Below, one piece after another: positions 8,304 through 16,959 of a DNA stretch of 64,000 bases. Origin of the DNA: Deltaproteobacteria bacterium. Its GTDB lineage: Bacteria; Desulfobacterota; Desulfobacteria; Desulfobacterales; Desulfatirhabdiaceae. Position 1 is the first letter of the stretch. Every line of letters begins with the position of its first letter. The DNA is taken from NCBI GenBank assembly GCA_016219185.1, contig JACRBZ010000070.1, forward strand, positions 1-64,000. The letters are read 5' to 3'. The position numbers and the translations under genes were made by a program. The notes beneath the pieces are model-generated. The model had not been told where the DNA came from. It worked only from the letters and a program-made list of their open reading frames with translations, and made no database searches.

Positions 8304-9482
8304 ATGAAATATCTGCTACTGCTTTTTGTAATTTCGGTTATCGCCTTTATTGCCCTTGGACGGGTCGCAGCTCAGAATAACGCAGCCGAAACGCCCGTGT
8401 TGGAGAAGGGAATTCAAACCAAAACAGCCGTATTCGCCGGGGGGTGCTTTTGGTGCACGGAATCGGATTTTGAAAAGGTTCCGGGCGTTCTGGACGCTGT
8501 TTCGGGCTATACCGGCGGCACCGTTGCCAATCCCACCTACGAGCAGACGTCGGCAGGCGGCACCGGACATGTGGAGGCCGTTCAGGTCATTTATGATCCT
8601 GCAAGGGTCACCTATGAACAATTGCTGAATGCTTTCTGGCGCCATGTGGACCCCACGGATGCCGGAGGCCAGTTCGTGGACAGGGGATACCAATACCGTA
8701 GCGTTATTTTCTATGCCGATGATGAACAGCGGCGGGAAGCCGAGGCATCCAGGGCAGCCCTTACGGCATCGGGTCAGTTCGACCGTCCCATTGTCACGGA
8801 AATCCGGCCCCTGGGTCCGTTTTACAAGGCCGAGGACTACCATCAGGATTATTACAAGAAAAACCCCGTCCGGTATCATTATTACCGCTGGCATTCCGGA
8901 AGGGATCAATTTCTGACCGACGCCTGGAAGGTGGATAAATTCGCAGCATATACGGAGACGGAGCTGCAAAAGATGAAAACGACAACAAACGAAAAGGGAA
9001 CCGCCAGCATGGGTGATCCCATGGCCTCGAAGACTGAACCGATGACGTACAAGGTTCCGGACGATGCCACCCTGCGCCGTGAGCTGACCCCGATGCAATA
9101 TGAAGTGGCGCGCCGGAACGGTACCGAACCGGCGTTTCAAAACGAATACTGGAACAACCACGAATCCGGCATCTATGTGGACATCGTGTCCGGTGAACCT
9201 GTGTTCAGCTCCACCGATAAATTCGATTCCGGGACCGGATGGCCCAGCTTCACCCGCCCCCTGTCACCTGAAAATATCGTGGAAAAAACCGACAAAAGCT
9301 TTTTCATGACGCGCACCGAAGTGCGCAGCAAACATGCGGATTCCCACCTGGGGCACGTCTTCAAGGACGGCCCGGCGCCCACGGGCCTGCGGTATTGCAT
9401 CAACTCCGCGGCACTGCGCTTTATCCCCAGGGCGGATCTGGAGAAAGAGGGGTATGGTCAATACCTCGGCCTTTTTATGTGA
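8304..9482 (+). CDS. msrAB: Exported bifunctional methionine sulfoxide reductase MsrA-MsrB
   Basis: Repairs oxidised methionine: the MsrA domain reduces the S sulfoxide and MsrB the R form. The 392-residue protein starts with a signal peptide (hydrophobic 3-20, then VAAQNN), so it acts outside the cytoplasm. MsrA (about 40-200) has the catalytic Cys48 in GCFWC and [16 protein letters not shown]. MsrB (about 255-385) has GTGWPSF, SHLGHVF and catalytic Cys365 in [11 protein letters not shown]. The usual zinc-binding CxxC pairs of MsrB are absent, as in the MsrAB domain of neisserial PilB. A strong ribosome site (GGAGGTG) precedes ATG 8304. In an anaerobe it probably protects envelope proteins during oxygen exposure. 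Confidence 0.96.
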   Translation: MKYLLLLFVISVIAFIALGRVAAQNNAAETPVLEKGIQTKTAVFAGGCFWCTESDFEKVPGVLDAVSGYTGGTVANPTYEQTSAGGTGHVEAVQVIYDPARVTYEQLLNAFWRHVDPTDAGGQFVDRGYQYRSVIFYADDEQRREAEASRAALTASGQFDRPIVTEIRPLGPFYKAEDYHQDYYKKNPVRYHYYRWHSGRDQFLTDAWKVDKFAAYTETELQKMKTTTNEKGTASMGDPMASKTEPMTYKVPDDATLRRELTPMQYEVARRNGTEPAFQNEYWNNHESGIYVDIVSGEPVFSSTDKFDSGTGWPSFTRPLSPENIVEKTDKSFFMTRTEVRSKHADSHLGHVFKDGPAPTGLRYCINSAALRFIPRADLEKEGYGQYLGLFM

Positions 9483-9565
9483 AAGGCGGTGTAACTGACC
9501 GCTAAAAACACAGTTAACCCGTAGCAGGAGTTGCATATCCGTTCCGGTATTCCGGCTCATAAAAA

Positions 9566-9613
9566 TATTTGACATGTTATCCTATGATATCATACAGAAT
9601 CATATGTCAAATA
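9566..9613. promoter_or_regulatory. Nested palindromes upstream of the LigB-type dioxygenase gene
   Basis: TATTTGACAT (9566-9575) and ATGTCAAATA (9604-9613) are perfect reverse complements. Almost concentric between them is the 12-bp palindrome TATGATATCATA (9583-9594). The outer left arm contains TTGACA, a perfect -35 hexamer, so a repressor bound here would block transcription. The right edge is 62 bases before the ATG at 9676. Confidence 0.5.
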
Positions 9614-9675
9614 AATTCAGCTTCTGAACGATTCCACTGCATAGTTGTGCTTCTCATATTTGAGGAGAGAGATCA

Positions 9676-10455
9676 ATGACTGATCTGATGCCGGCAATCT
9701 TCCTCGGACACGGCAATCCGATGAATGCGATATCGAAGAATGTTTACACCGATGGATGGGCTTCCATCGGCAAATCGATTCCGCGTCCAAGGGCCGTACT
9801 GGCCGTTTCCGCCCACTGGTATGTACCAGGCTGCGCCGTAACGGCAAGCCTTACCCCGGATACCATACACGATTTTGGCGGCTTTCCGAAAGAGCTTTAT
9901 CAGATTGAATATCCGGCACCCGGCAGTCCCGAACTTGCCCGGCGTGTCAGGGAGCTGCTGTCCCCGGTGATTGTGGGACTTGATGAAAGCCGGGGACTCG
10001 ATCACGGAACATGGGCGGTGCTGACCCACGTCTTTCCGGATGCGGATATCCCCATCGTTCAGCTCAGCATTGATAGAACACAGCCGCCGCAATTCCATTA
10101 TGAAATCGGGAAACGGCTTTCGTCGCTACGGGAAGAAGGTGTTTTGGTGATCGGCAGCGGCAATCTCGTTCATAATCTGTCTGTCTATGCATGGGGCAGG
10201 TCCGGGGTTCCCCCTTTTGACTGGGCGTTAAGATTCGAGAAAAACGTGCGGGAGTTGATGCTCAAGGGCGAAGACGCTCGGGTTGTGGCTTACGGGGGGC
10301 TCGGCCCTGATGCGATGCTGTCCGTCCCCACGCCGGACCATTACCTGCCGCTGCTTTATGTACTGGGCCTTCGGAAAAAAAATGAAGAGGTCCGTTTTCC
10401 GATTCAAGGCATTGATGGCGGCTCGGTTTCCATGCTGGCTGTCCAGATAGGCTGA
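9676..10455 (+). CDS. ygiD: LigB-family extradiol dioxygenase (YgiD/4,5-DOPA dioxygenase-like)
   Basis: A 259-residue cytoplasmic protein of the class III extradiol ring-cleavage family, closest in motifs to E. coli YgiD and plant DODA. Metal-ligand regions are present: LGHGNPMN near residue 12, VSAHWY near 47, and GSGNLVHNL near 157; DHGTWAVL is the family's catalytic-side motif. Length is normal. GAGGAGAG precedes ATG 9676. The physiological substrate of bacterial YgiD is uncertain, and an O2-using enzyme in an apparently anaerobic organism points to oxygen or aromatic detoxification rather than growth (inference). It has its own promoter region with nested palindromes. Confidence 0.88.
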   Translation: MTDLMPAIFLGHGNPMNAISKNVYTDGWASIGKSIPRPRAVLAVSAHWYVPGCAVTASLTPDTIHDFGGFPKELYQIEYPAPGSPELARRVRELLSPVIVGLDESRGLDHGTWAVLTHVFPDADIPIVQLSIDRTQPPQFHYEIGKRLSSLREEGVLVIGSGNLVHNLSVYAWGRSGVPPFDWALRFEKNVRELMLKGEDARVVAYGGLGPDAMLSVPTPDHYLPLLYVLGLRKKNEEVRFPIQGIDGGSVSMLAVQIG

Positions 10456-10549
10456 ACCCGATCGCTTGAGCAAGATTTTAAAAACTGCACTTGCTTCCGC
10501 TTTCTACGTTGCCACGCGCGCGGTAAAACCAATCGATATCAGATAAAAA

Positions 10550-10581
10550 ATGACAAGATTATACAATACGGGTATAATCTT
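10550..10581 (+). promoter_or_regulatory. Promoter overlapped by a perfect palindrome, upstream of the cupin gene
   Basis: AAGATTATAC (10555-10564) and GTATAATCTT (10572-10581) are perfect reverse complements with a 7-base spacer. The right arm contains TATAAT (10573-10578), a perfect -10 hexamer, with ATGACA at 10550-10555 exactly 17 bases upstream as -35. An operator fully covering the -35/-10 spacer indicates repression. The start of the cupin gene is 64 bases downstream. Confidence 0.6.
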
Positions 10582-10644
10582 ATTTGTTATTCTCCTTTCA
10601 TAACAGCGGGGCCTTGATATATTTTGGAGATGAAAGGAGACGAT

Positions 10645-11037
10645 ATGGAAACAAGAGAGCTTGCGGCATGTATGGCGAACGGGTCCATTACATTTATGGA
10701 CAGAGACGATGCAATGGGAGAGATTCCGTGGTGCCAACATCCTAAATTCAAAGGGGTTTATTTGAAGCATATCCTAAAAGGCAAGGATACCGGCGGGATG
10801 CTGAGTTGCCATATGGTAAAAATCGATCCCGATGCCATATTGGAAGAACATATCCATGAAAACCAGTGGGAACTTCATGAAATCATGGAGGGTGAAGGCA
10901 AGTTCATTTTGGAGTCAAGGGAAACGCCGTATCATCCGGGGCGAATGGGGATAATTCCAAGGGGCGCGAACCATAAAGTAATCGCCGGTAAAAGCGGCCT
11001 TGTTCTGCTTGCGAAGTTCTTTCCGGCATTGATTTAG
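10645..11037 (+). CDS. Cupin-domain protein
   Basis: A single-domain cupin of 130 residues. The metal-site motif is EEHIHENQWELHEIMEGEGKF (first cupin motif with two His and Glu) followed by the second motif around GIIPRGANHKVIAG with the last His. The start is ATG 10645, preceded by AAAGGAGACGAT; the upstream in-frame TTG at 10624 has no ribosome site. It sits directly before an AraC-type regulator that itself has an N-terminal cupin-like sensor. Substrate unknown; small cupins of this kind may be ligand-binding proteins or enzymes. Its promoter lies inside a palindrome. Confidence 0.82.
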   Translation: METRELAACMANGSITFMDRDDAMGEIPWCQHPKFKGVYLKHILKGKDTGGMLSCHMVKIDPDAILEEHIHENQWELHEIMEGEGKFILESRETPYHPGRMGIIPRGANHKVIAGKSGLVLLAKFFPALI

Positions 11038-11071
11038 CGGGTTGGTTTAAAACACGACAGGGGTATGGCGG

Positions 11072-11962
11072 ATGGGGGGAAATAACCAGCAAGCCGTTTG
11101 TTTTCTCAATCCCCCGGGCTTGCGGTACGTTCAAGTCGTTCATGGGATTAACGTGGCAAATGAATTCCGCCGTCACGTTCACGGCGGATTCTGTTTTGGT
11201 ATTGTACAAAAAGGAGTTCGGGTCATTAACCGTGGCGGAACATCGACAGAAATTCCCGAAGAGGGTCTGTTCGTGATTAATCCCGGGGAGTCCCACGCGT
11301 GCAAATCCCTGTGCGGAGATCACAGCTACGTCACGGTTTGCGTTGAAGCGGAAAACATGAAGGCCATTGCTTCGCAAATATCCGAGAAAGCCTGCGCTTC
11401 ACCGTATTTTAAAGACGTCCTCCTGCACGATTTAGAGCTATCTTCGGAAATTCGCCGTTTCTTTTCGCTTGTTGAAATGAAAAGCTCGGTATTGGAGACA
11501 GAATCCCTGCTGCTTTCGTTTCTATCCACCCTTATTCTGCGCCACGGGAATGGGGCGCCGGCCCCGTTCCGGATGGGTTCACAGGATGCTGCCATTAAAA
11601 GGGCCTGCGAATTCATGAGGATGAATTATGCGCGGGATCTGTCACTAAAACAGTTATCAAGAGAGGCCTGCCTGAGTCCATTTTACTTTCAACGCCTGTT
11701 TATTGAAAACACCGGAGTTTCGCCGCATGATTATCTCGTCCAGTTCAGAATTAAAAAGGCCAGGGCGCTTCTTTTGGAAGGGCATGGCATAGCCGGTGTT
11801 GCTCTGGATACGGGTTTTGCTGACCAAAGTCACTTTACCCGTTCTTTCAAGCGAGTCACGGGGGTTACGCCCGGCGGATATATTCGCGCGATTCAACCTG
11901 GTTTCCTGGCGAATGGTGTTGACGCAGCTCCTGAAACCCTGTACGAGAAAATACGCCGCTAA
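11072..11962 (+). CDS. AraC-family transcriptional regulator
   Basis: A 296-residue DNA-binding protein. The N-terminal half (about 10-150) is an AraC-type cupin ligand domain (VNRGGTSTEIPEEGLFVINPGESHACKS). The C-terminal half (about 180-285) holds two helix-turn-helix units: LSLKQLSREACLSPFYFQRLF and GIAGVALDTGFADQSHFTRSFKRVTGVTPGGY. The arrangement resembles regulators controlling adjacent LysE-type amino-acid exporters, and a LysE gene follows after 19 bases. The ligand may therefore be an amino acid or related amine (inference). The ribosome site is weak. Confidence 0.93.
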   Translation: MGGNNQQAVCFLNPPGLRYVQVVHGINVANEFRRHVHGGFCFGIVQKGVRVINRGGTSTEIPEEGLFVINPGESHACKSLCGDHSYVTVCVEAENMKAIASQISEKACASPYFKDVLLHDLELSSEIRRFFSLVEMKSSVLETESLLLSFLSTLILRHGNGAPAPFRMGSQDAAIKRACEFMRMNYARDLSLKQLSREACLSPFYFQRLFIENTGVSPHDYLVQFRIKKARALLLEGHGIAGVALDTGFADQSHFTRSFKRVTGVTPGGYIRAIQPGFLANGVDAAPETLYEKIRR

Positions 11963-11981
11963 AACACCCAAGGAATCCATC

Positions 11982-12644
11982 ATGTTTAATCCCGCCAGTT
12001 TCCATCTTTTTCTCGTGACGTGTATCATCCTGGTCATGACCCCCGGTCCCGATACGTTATATGTCCTGGCCCGTAGTCTCGGACAGGGGAGGCGCGCGGG
12101 CGTCATCTCTGCCATCGGCATTTGTTGCGGCTTTCTGGTCCATATTTCGGCAGCGGGTATCGGCTTATCCGCCATTTTGATGACCTCGTCCCTGGCCTTT
12201 ACGCTCGTCAAATACGCCGGCGCCTGCTATTTGATTTACCTGGGCATCCGTACCCTGATCACCCGGACAACTGTTCATGCAGTGCCGCTGCTCACGGCGG
12301 CAGCCTATCAGCGCCTGTTTACGCAAGGCTTTCTTACGAATGTCCTGAATCCCAAGGTCGCGCTCTTCTTTCTGGCCTTCATGCCGCAGTTCGTGGATCC
12401 GACGCGTAGCGCCGTCTCAAGTCAGGTCATCGTTTATGGGCTCATCGACATGGGAATGTGCCTGATCTGGTTGAGCGGAATCGCAGTCATCGCCGGTTCG
12501 GCGCGTCAGTGGCTTGTCCGCCAGCGCGCCTTCTGGGGCGTGCAGCGGTGGTTCACGGGGGGAATTCTGCTCTTTCTCGGCATCCGTTTGCTTCTGACGG
12601 AATCCAATTTTGAATGGCAACCCTGTAATATACACAATAATTAA
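11982..12644 (+). CDS. LysE/RhtB-family amino-acid exporter
   Basis: A 220-residue inner-membrane exporter; family members export amino acids or homoserine lactones by proton exchange. About six hydrophobic segments are visible, and the signature TPGPDTLYVLARSLGQGRRAG is near residue 18. Later comes GFLTNVLNPKVALFFLAFMPQF, the second conserved family block. The start is ATG 11982 with AAGGAA upstream; a longer open frame back to 11796 runs inside the AraC gene and is rejected. Likely co-transcribed with and regulated by that AraC protein. Confidence 0.92.
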   Translation: MFNPASFHLFLVTCIILVMTPGPDTLYVLARSLGQGRRAGVISAIGICCGFLVHISAAGIGLSAILMTSSLAFTLVKYAGACYLIYLGIRTLITRTTVHAVPLLTAAAYQRLFTQGFLTNVLNPKVALFFLAFMPQFVDPTRSAVSSQVIVYGLIDMGMCLIWLSGIAVIAGSARQWLVRQRAFWGVQRWFTGGILLFLGIRLLLTESNFEWQPCNIHNN

Positions 12645-12674
12645 ATGATTACGAAGAGATAGAAGGAGGTTTTA

Positions 12675-13670
12675 ATGTCCCTGTGGTATCTCAGTTATGA
12701 TGGCAATCAGATGGGGCCGATGGAAACCGAACAGGCGGTTCAGCAAGTAAAAATGAATTCAAGAGGCTATGCCTGGCGGGAAGGGTTTGCTTCGTGGATG
12801 CCGATGTTGCAGGTTCCGGAGCTTCAGATTTCGGCTGTGTCAGCGGTGAGTCCGCCGCCTTTTGCTGCCGGAAACCGGGCTGATGAAATCGATTATAAGA
12901 TTTTGGGTTCGGAAATGCAGTTTGTTGAAATCGAGCTGGATCCGGGAGAAAGCGCCGTGTCCGAAGCCGGGGCCATGATGTATAAGGACAGTACGGTTCA
13001 GATGGAAACCATTTTCGGTGACGGTTCCGCCTCCAGCATGAGCGGAACCTTCATGGATAAACTCATGGGCGCCGGAAAACGTCTTCTGACGGGCGAGACG
13101 CTGTTTATGACAGTTTTTACCCATACCGGAACCGGAAAAGCCCATGTGGCATTTGGTGCCCCATATCCCGGAAACATCCTTCCGATAAAGCTTACGGATG
13201 TCGGGGGATGTCTGATCTGCCAGAAGGACAGCTATTTATGCGCTGCCAAAGGGGTTGGCATCAGCATATATTTTCAGCGCAAAATCCTGACTGGTCTTTT
13301 TGGCGGCGAAGGCTTCATCATGCAAAAACTGGAGGGAAACGGCATGGTTTTTATTCACGCGGGCGGCACGGTCATGGAGCGCCGGCTTTCCGCGGGGGAA
13401 ATCCTTCATGTGGATACCGGATGCATCGTGGCTTTTGAACCCAGTGTGCAGTTTGATATCCAGCAGACCGGAAACATCAAGACAGCGCTTTTTGGTGGCG
13501 AGGGGTTCTTTTTTGCCGTGCTTCAGGGGCCGGGAAAAATCTGGCTCCAGTCCTTGCCGTTTTCCCGGCTTGCCGGAAGAATGTTGCGTGCCGCCCCCCA
13601 GCGCGGTGGCAGCCGGGAAGAAGGCTCTGTTCTGGGGAGTCTGGGAAACCTGATCGGCGGAGATCAGTGA
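12675..13670 (+). CDS. GYF_2 (DUF4339) plus AIM24/TIGR00266-family protein
   Basis: A 331-residue protein with two parts. Residues 1-50 (LWYLSYDGNQMGPME...WREGFASWMPM) form a GYF_2 domain, a short adaptor fold often attached to membrane or phage-shock-like proteins. Residues about 70-310 are an AIM24/TIGR00266 beta-rich domain (ILGSEMQFVEIELDPGESAVSEAGAMMYKD, LFGGEGFIMQKLEGNGMVFIHAGG, ALFGGEGFFFAVLQGPGKIWLQS). No signal peptide or membrane helix is seen, so it is probably cytoplasmic. An excellent ribosome site (AAGGAGG) precedes ATG 12675. Biochemical function of the family is unknown. It lies 49 bases before the FIST gene and may share its transcript. Confidence 0.92.
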   Translation: MSLWYLSYDGNQMGPMETEQAVQQVKMNSRGYAWREGFASWMPMLQVPELQISAVSAVSPPPFAAGNRADEIDYKILGSEMQFVEIELDPGESAVSEAGAMMYKDSTVQMETIFGDGSASSMSGTFMDKLMGAGKRLLTGETLFMTVFTHTGTGKAHVAFGAPYPGNILPIKLTDVGGCLICQKDSYLCAAKGVGISIYFQRKILTGLFGGEGFIMQKLEGNGMVFIHAGGTVMERRLSAGEILHVDTGCIVAFEPSVQFDIQQTGNIKTALFGGEGFFFAVLQGPGKIWLQSLPFSRLAGRMLRAAPQRGGSREEGSVLGSLGNLIGGDQ

Positions 13671-13719
13671 AGGATAGGGGTATACCGGCAAATTCACTCG
13701 ACAAACAAGGAATAACCGC

Positions 13720-14865
13720 GTGCGGATTGAACAAAAAAAGTGGACGGAAGAAGGCGGCTGGAAAACGGAATCTTCGGCCACTGCCGGGATTCCGGTCCAT
13801 CTCGTGCTGATCTTCGGCAGCGTCAACACGTTGAAGAAACAAGCCCTTTTTCAAGAGATTCAGCATGCCTATCCCGAGGCACTCTTGTTTGGATGCTCCA
13901 CGGCCGGTGAAATTTGTTCCACCCGGGTGTCGGATGAATCGCTGGTGACCACGGCCATTCACTTTGAACACAGTCGCTTGAAAGGTGCCAGGACAGTCGT
14001 GAAAACCCCGGGCGACAGCTTTTCCGCCGGCGAGCAACTGGCACGCTCGCTTCAAACGGACGGATTGCGTCACGTATTCGTGCTTTCCGATGGACTCAGC
14101 GTTAATGGCAGTGATCTGGTCAAGGGAATCACCCGGCACCTGCCCCCGGATGTGGCGGTGACGGGCGGTTTGTCTGCGGATGGCGATCGCTTCAAGGAAA
14201 CGTTTGTGATCATGGGCGGTCCTGCCGCCAGCGGTACCATTGCCTTGATCGGTTTTTACGGCGACCGGCTCAAAATCGGTTACGGCTCCCTGGGAGGCTG
14301 GGATTCTTTTGGTCCGGAACGGATGATTACAAAGTCCAGGGGTAACGTTTTGTTCGAACTGGACGGCAAATCCGCCTTGGAGCTTTATAAAAAATATCTG
14401 GGCGAGCATGCCGGCGGGCTTCCGGCCACCGGGCTGCTTTTTCCCTTGAGCATTCGCGCAAAAGAAGGCGAGCCCGGTCTGGTGCGAACGATCCTGTCCG
14501 TGGATGAAGCCACCCGGAGCATGACCTTTGCCGGCGACATGCCGGAAGGCGCTTATGCCCGCTTGATGAAAGCCAATTTCAACCGCCTGATCGAAGGCGC
14601 CGCCGGTGCCGCCAGGACGAGCTGCCGGAGTCTCTTGACGGCCGGTCCCGAGCTGGCGCTCCTGATCAGTTGCGTCGGGCGCAAGATGGTACTGAAACAG
14701 CGCATCGAGGAGGAAGTGGAGGCTGTGCGGGATATCGTGGGATCCGGGACGGTGTTGACGGGATTCTATTCTTACGGCGAAATATCGCCATTCACACCGG
14801 GCGCCGCATGCGAACTCCACAACCAGACCATGACCATCACCACCTTATCGGAAACATCCGCATGA
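13720..14865 (+). CDS. FIST domain sensory protein
   Basis: A 381-residue protein of the FIST family (FIST N followed by FIST C), predicted cytosolic ligand-binding sensors associated with signal transduction. FIST N spans about 20-215 (LIFGSV, LLFGCSTAGEICS, VTGGLSADGDRFKETFV); FIST C about 220-360 (ALELYKKYLG, FPLSIRAKEGEP, ISCVGRKMVLKQR, GFYSYGEISPF). The start is GTG 13720 with AAGGAA upstream. Its stop overlaps the ATG of a hybrid kinase by four bases, so the two are translationally coupled and probably form one sensing unit, with the kinase lacking its own periplasmic sensor. Ligand unknown. Confidence 0.93.
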   Translation: MRIEQKKWTEEGGWKTESSATAGIPVHLVLIFGSVNTLKKQALFQEIQHAYPEALLFGCSTAGEICSTRVSDESLVTTAIHFEHSRLKGARTVVKTPGDSFSAGEQLARSLQTDGLRHVFVLSDGLSVNGSDLVKGITRHLPPDVAVTGGLSADGDRFKETFVIMGGPAASGTIALIGFYGDRLKIGYGSLGGWDSFGPERMITKSRGNVLFELDGKSALELYKKYLGEHAGGLPATGLLFPLSIRAKEGEPGLVRTILSVDEATRSMTFAGDMPEGAYARLMKANFNRLIEGAAGAARTSCRSLLTAGPELALLISCVGRKMVLKQRIEEEVEAVRDIVGSGTVLTGFYSYGEISPFTPGAACELHNQTMTITTLSETSA

Positions 14866-16952
14866 AAGACATTCATAATCTACTGTCCAGACAGATCAAG
14901 CGCTATTTCGGAGAAGCGGCCACGCTTCCCAAAGAATGGAAACCATTTATCGAAGCGGTCAACGATGCCTACCGGGAATATGATGATGATCGCTCCATGC
15001 TGGAGCGATCCCTTGAACTGAGTTCCCAGGAACTGCTTCATTCCAATTCCGAAATGCGGGCGGTCATCAAAGCCTTTCCCGACCTGTTTCTGTGGATCGA
15101 TCGGGAAGGAAAAATCCTCGACTGCAAGGAAGGCAGCGCCGCCAATCTTTTCCTTCCAGCCCATCAACTGGTGGGCAAACGGATTCAGAACGTTCCGGAA
15201 AAAGACATTGGTGAAAAATTCGAGCAGGCCATCCGACGGGTGCAGCAGGAACGCACCATGTTCAGTCTGGAATACGCCCTCACCCTGAACGACAAACGGC
15301 ATTATTACGAATCGCGGATCCTGCCGCTTATAGAGGATCAATGCCTGTGTATCGTCCGCAACATTACGGAAAGGAAAGAAGCCGAGGCGGCCCTCAAACA
15401 AAGCGAAAAACAATTCAAAAAGCTCTATGAGGAATCCAGGAAGGCGGAAGAAGTCTATCGCTCCCTGATCCATTCTTCCGCGGACGCTATCGTGCTGTAT
15501 GATCTGACGGGCAACGTAAGATACATCAGTCCGGTATTTACGCAACTCTTCGGTTGGCCCCTGACGGAATTGGAAGGCCAAAAAATTCCCTTCATACCGG
15601 AGTCTGAAACCGAAGCAACGCGTTTCCTCATCGATGAAGTTGTCCGGAAAAACAGACCCATTCACGGATTCGAAACCCGGCGACTGACCCGGGACGGACG
15701 CATTCTGGATGTCAGCATCAGCGCTTCCCGTTTTGACGACCATGAAGGCAAGCCTTACGGAACCCTGGTGGTTCTGCGGGACATTACGGAAAGAAAACGC
15801 CTGGAAGCCCATTTCAGGCAGGCCCAGAAAATGGAGTCCATCGGCACCCTGGCGGGCGGTATCGCCCACGATTTCAATAACCTTCTGTCCGCCATCATGG
15901 GATACACGGAACTGTGTCTGGCTGAAACCCCCAAAAGCGGCATGGTTGAAAGACGCCTCACCCGCGTCATGCAGGCCAGCGAGCGGGCCAAGGACCTGGT
16001 CAATCAGATCCTGACCTTCAGCCGACAAAAGGAACAGGCCAAAAAACCGCTCCAGATCCGGCCGATCGTCAAGGAAGCCTTGAAACTCCTTCGGGCTTCC
16101 ATCCCCTCCATCATCCATTTTCAGATCGATATCGCGGAAGATACCGGCGCGATCCTGGCCGATCCCACCCAGATCCACCAGGTGCTCATGAACCTGTGCA
16201 CCAATGCGGCCCATGCCATGCAGGAGAAAGGCGGCATGCTCACCATCACCATCGCCAACGTTCAAATCGGCAAGAAAGACCTTTCGGCGCATTCCGATCT
16301 GATGGAAGGCGAATATGTCAGACTGACCGTTGCCGATACCGGACATGGCATGACACCGCACATCCTGGAAAAAATTTTCGAACCCTATTTCACCATGAAC
16401 AGACGCGGGGAAGGCACCGGCCTGGGACTTTCCCTCGTGCACGGTATCGTCAAAAGCATGGACGGAGTCATCCGGGTATCCAGCACGCCCGATGAAGGCA
16501 GCACTTTCGAGGTTTTTATCCCGCGCCTGGAAAACGACCAGGAAGAAGTAATCGCGGTGGAGACGGCTCTTCCCGTCGGCATGGAAACCATTCTTCTGGT
16601 GGATGATGAGGATTTTGTTCTGGATATGACCCGGGAGATGATCGAAAGCCTCGGGTATACCGTCATTGCCAGAACCAGCAGCCTGGAAGCCTTAAAAGCC
16701 TTCCGCGCCAATCCGGATCGGTTCGACCTGATCATCTCCGATCAAATGATGCCCAACATGACCGGACAAGAGCTGGCTATGAACATTCGGGCCATCAATC
16801 CGCGCATGCCGTTCATCCTTTGCACCGGCTTCAGCACGCGCGTCACGGAAGAAAAAGCCCGTCAGTCGGGAATTGCGGCCTTTGTTTATAAACCGGTTCT
16901 CAGGCAGGGCATGGCTGAAACCATCCGGAGGGTTTTGGACGAACGCGCATAG
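14862..16952 (+). CDS. Soluble hybrid histidine kinase (PAS-PAS-HisKA-HATPase-REC), FIST-associated
   Basis: A 696-residue cytoplasmic kinase without membrane helices. The N-terminal 60 residues (LLSRQIKRYFGE...FIEAVNDAYREYDDDRS) resemble the lead domain I know from other FIST-linked kinases. Then PAS domains at about 65-180 and 198-318, HisKA with His336 in GGIAHDFNNLLSA, HATPase_c (NLCTNAAHAM, DTGHGM, GEGTGLGLSLVHGI), and a C-terminal receiver with Asp627 in LIISDQMMP. The start is the ATG inside the FIST stop (ATGA); an in-frame open region further upstream lies within FIST and is rejected. No output regulator lies beside it. Its end is seven bases from the end of the convergent methyltransferase gene. 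Confidence 0.93.
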   Translation: MKDIHNLLSRQIKRYFGEAATLPKEWKPFIEAVNDAYREYDDDRSMLERSLELSSQELLHSNSEMRAVIKAFPDLFLWIDREGKILDCKEGSAANLFLPAHQLVGKRIQNVPEKDIGEKFEQAIRRVQQERTMFSLEYALTLNDKRHYYESRILPLIEDQCLCIVRNITERKEAEAALKQSEKQFKKLYEESRKAEEVYRSLIHSSADAIVLYDLTGNVRYISPVFTQLFGWPLTELEGQKIPFIPESETEATRFLIDEVVRKNRPIHGFETRRLTRDGRILDVSISASRFDDHEGKPYGTLVVLRDITERKRLEAHFRQAQKMESIGTLAGGIAHDFNNLLSAIMGYTELCLAETPKSGMVERRLTRVMQASERAKDLVNQILTFSRQKEQAKKPLQIRPIVKEALKLLRASIPSIIHFQIDIAEDTGAILADPTQIHQVLMNLCTNAAHAMQEKGGMLTITIANVQIGKKDLSAHSDLMEGEYVRLTVADTGHGMTPHILEKIFEPYFTMNRRGEGTGLGLSLVHGIVKSMDGVIRVSSTPDEGSTFEVFIPRLENDQEEVIAVETALPVGMETILLVDDEDFVLDMTREMIESLGYTVIARTSSLEALKAFRANPDRFDLIISDQMMPNMTGQELAMNIRAINPRMPFILCTGFSTRVTEEKARQSGIAAFVYKPVLRQGMAETIRRVLDERA

Positions 16953-16959
16953 CTCCCCT

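Noticed and set aside
14670-16952. 760-residue version of the hybrid kinase
   Set aside because: The first 64 codons lie in the FIST gene; the ATG at 14862 overlaps the FIST stop and matches the start expected for this kinase type.
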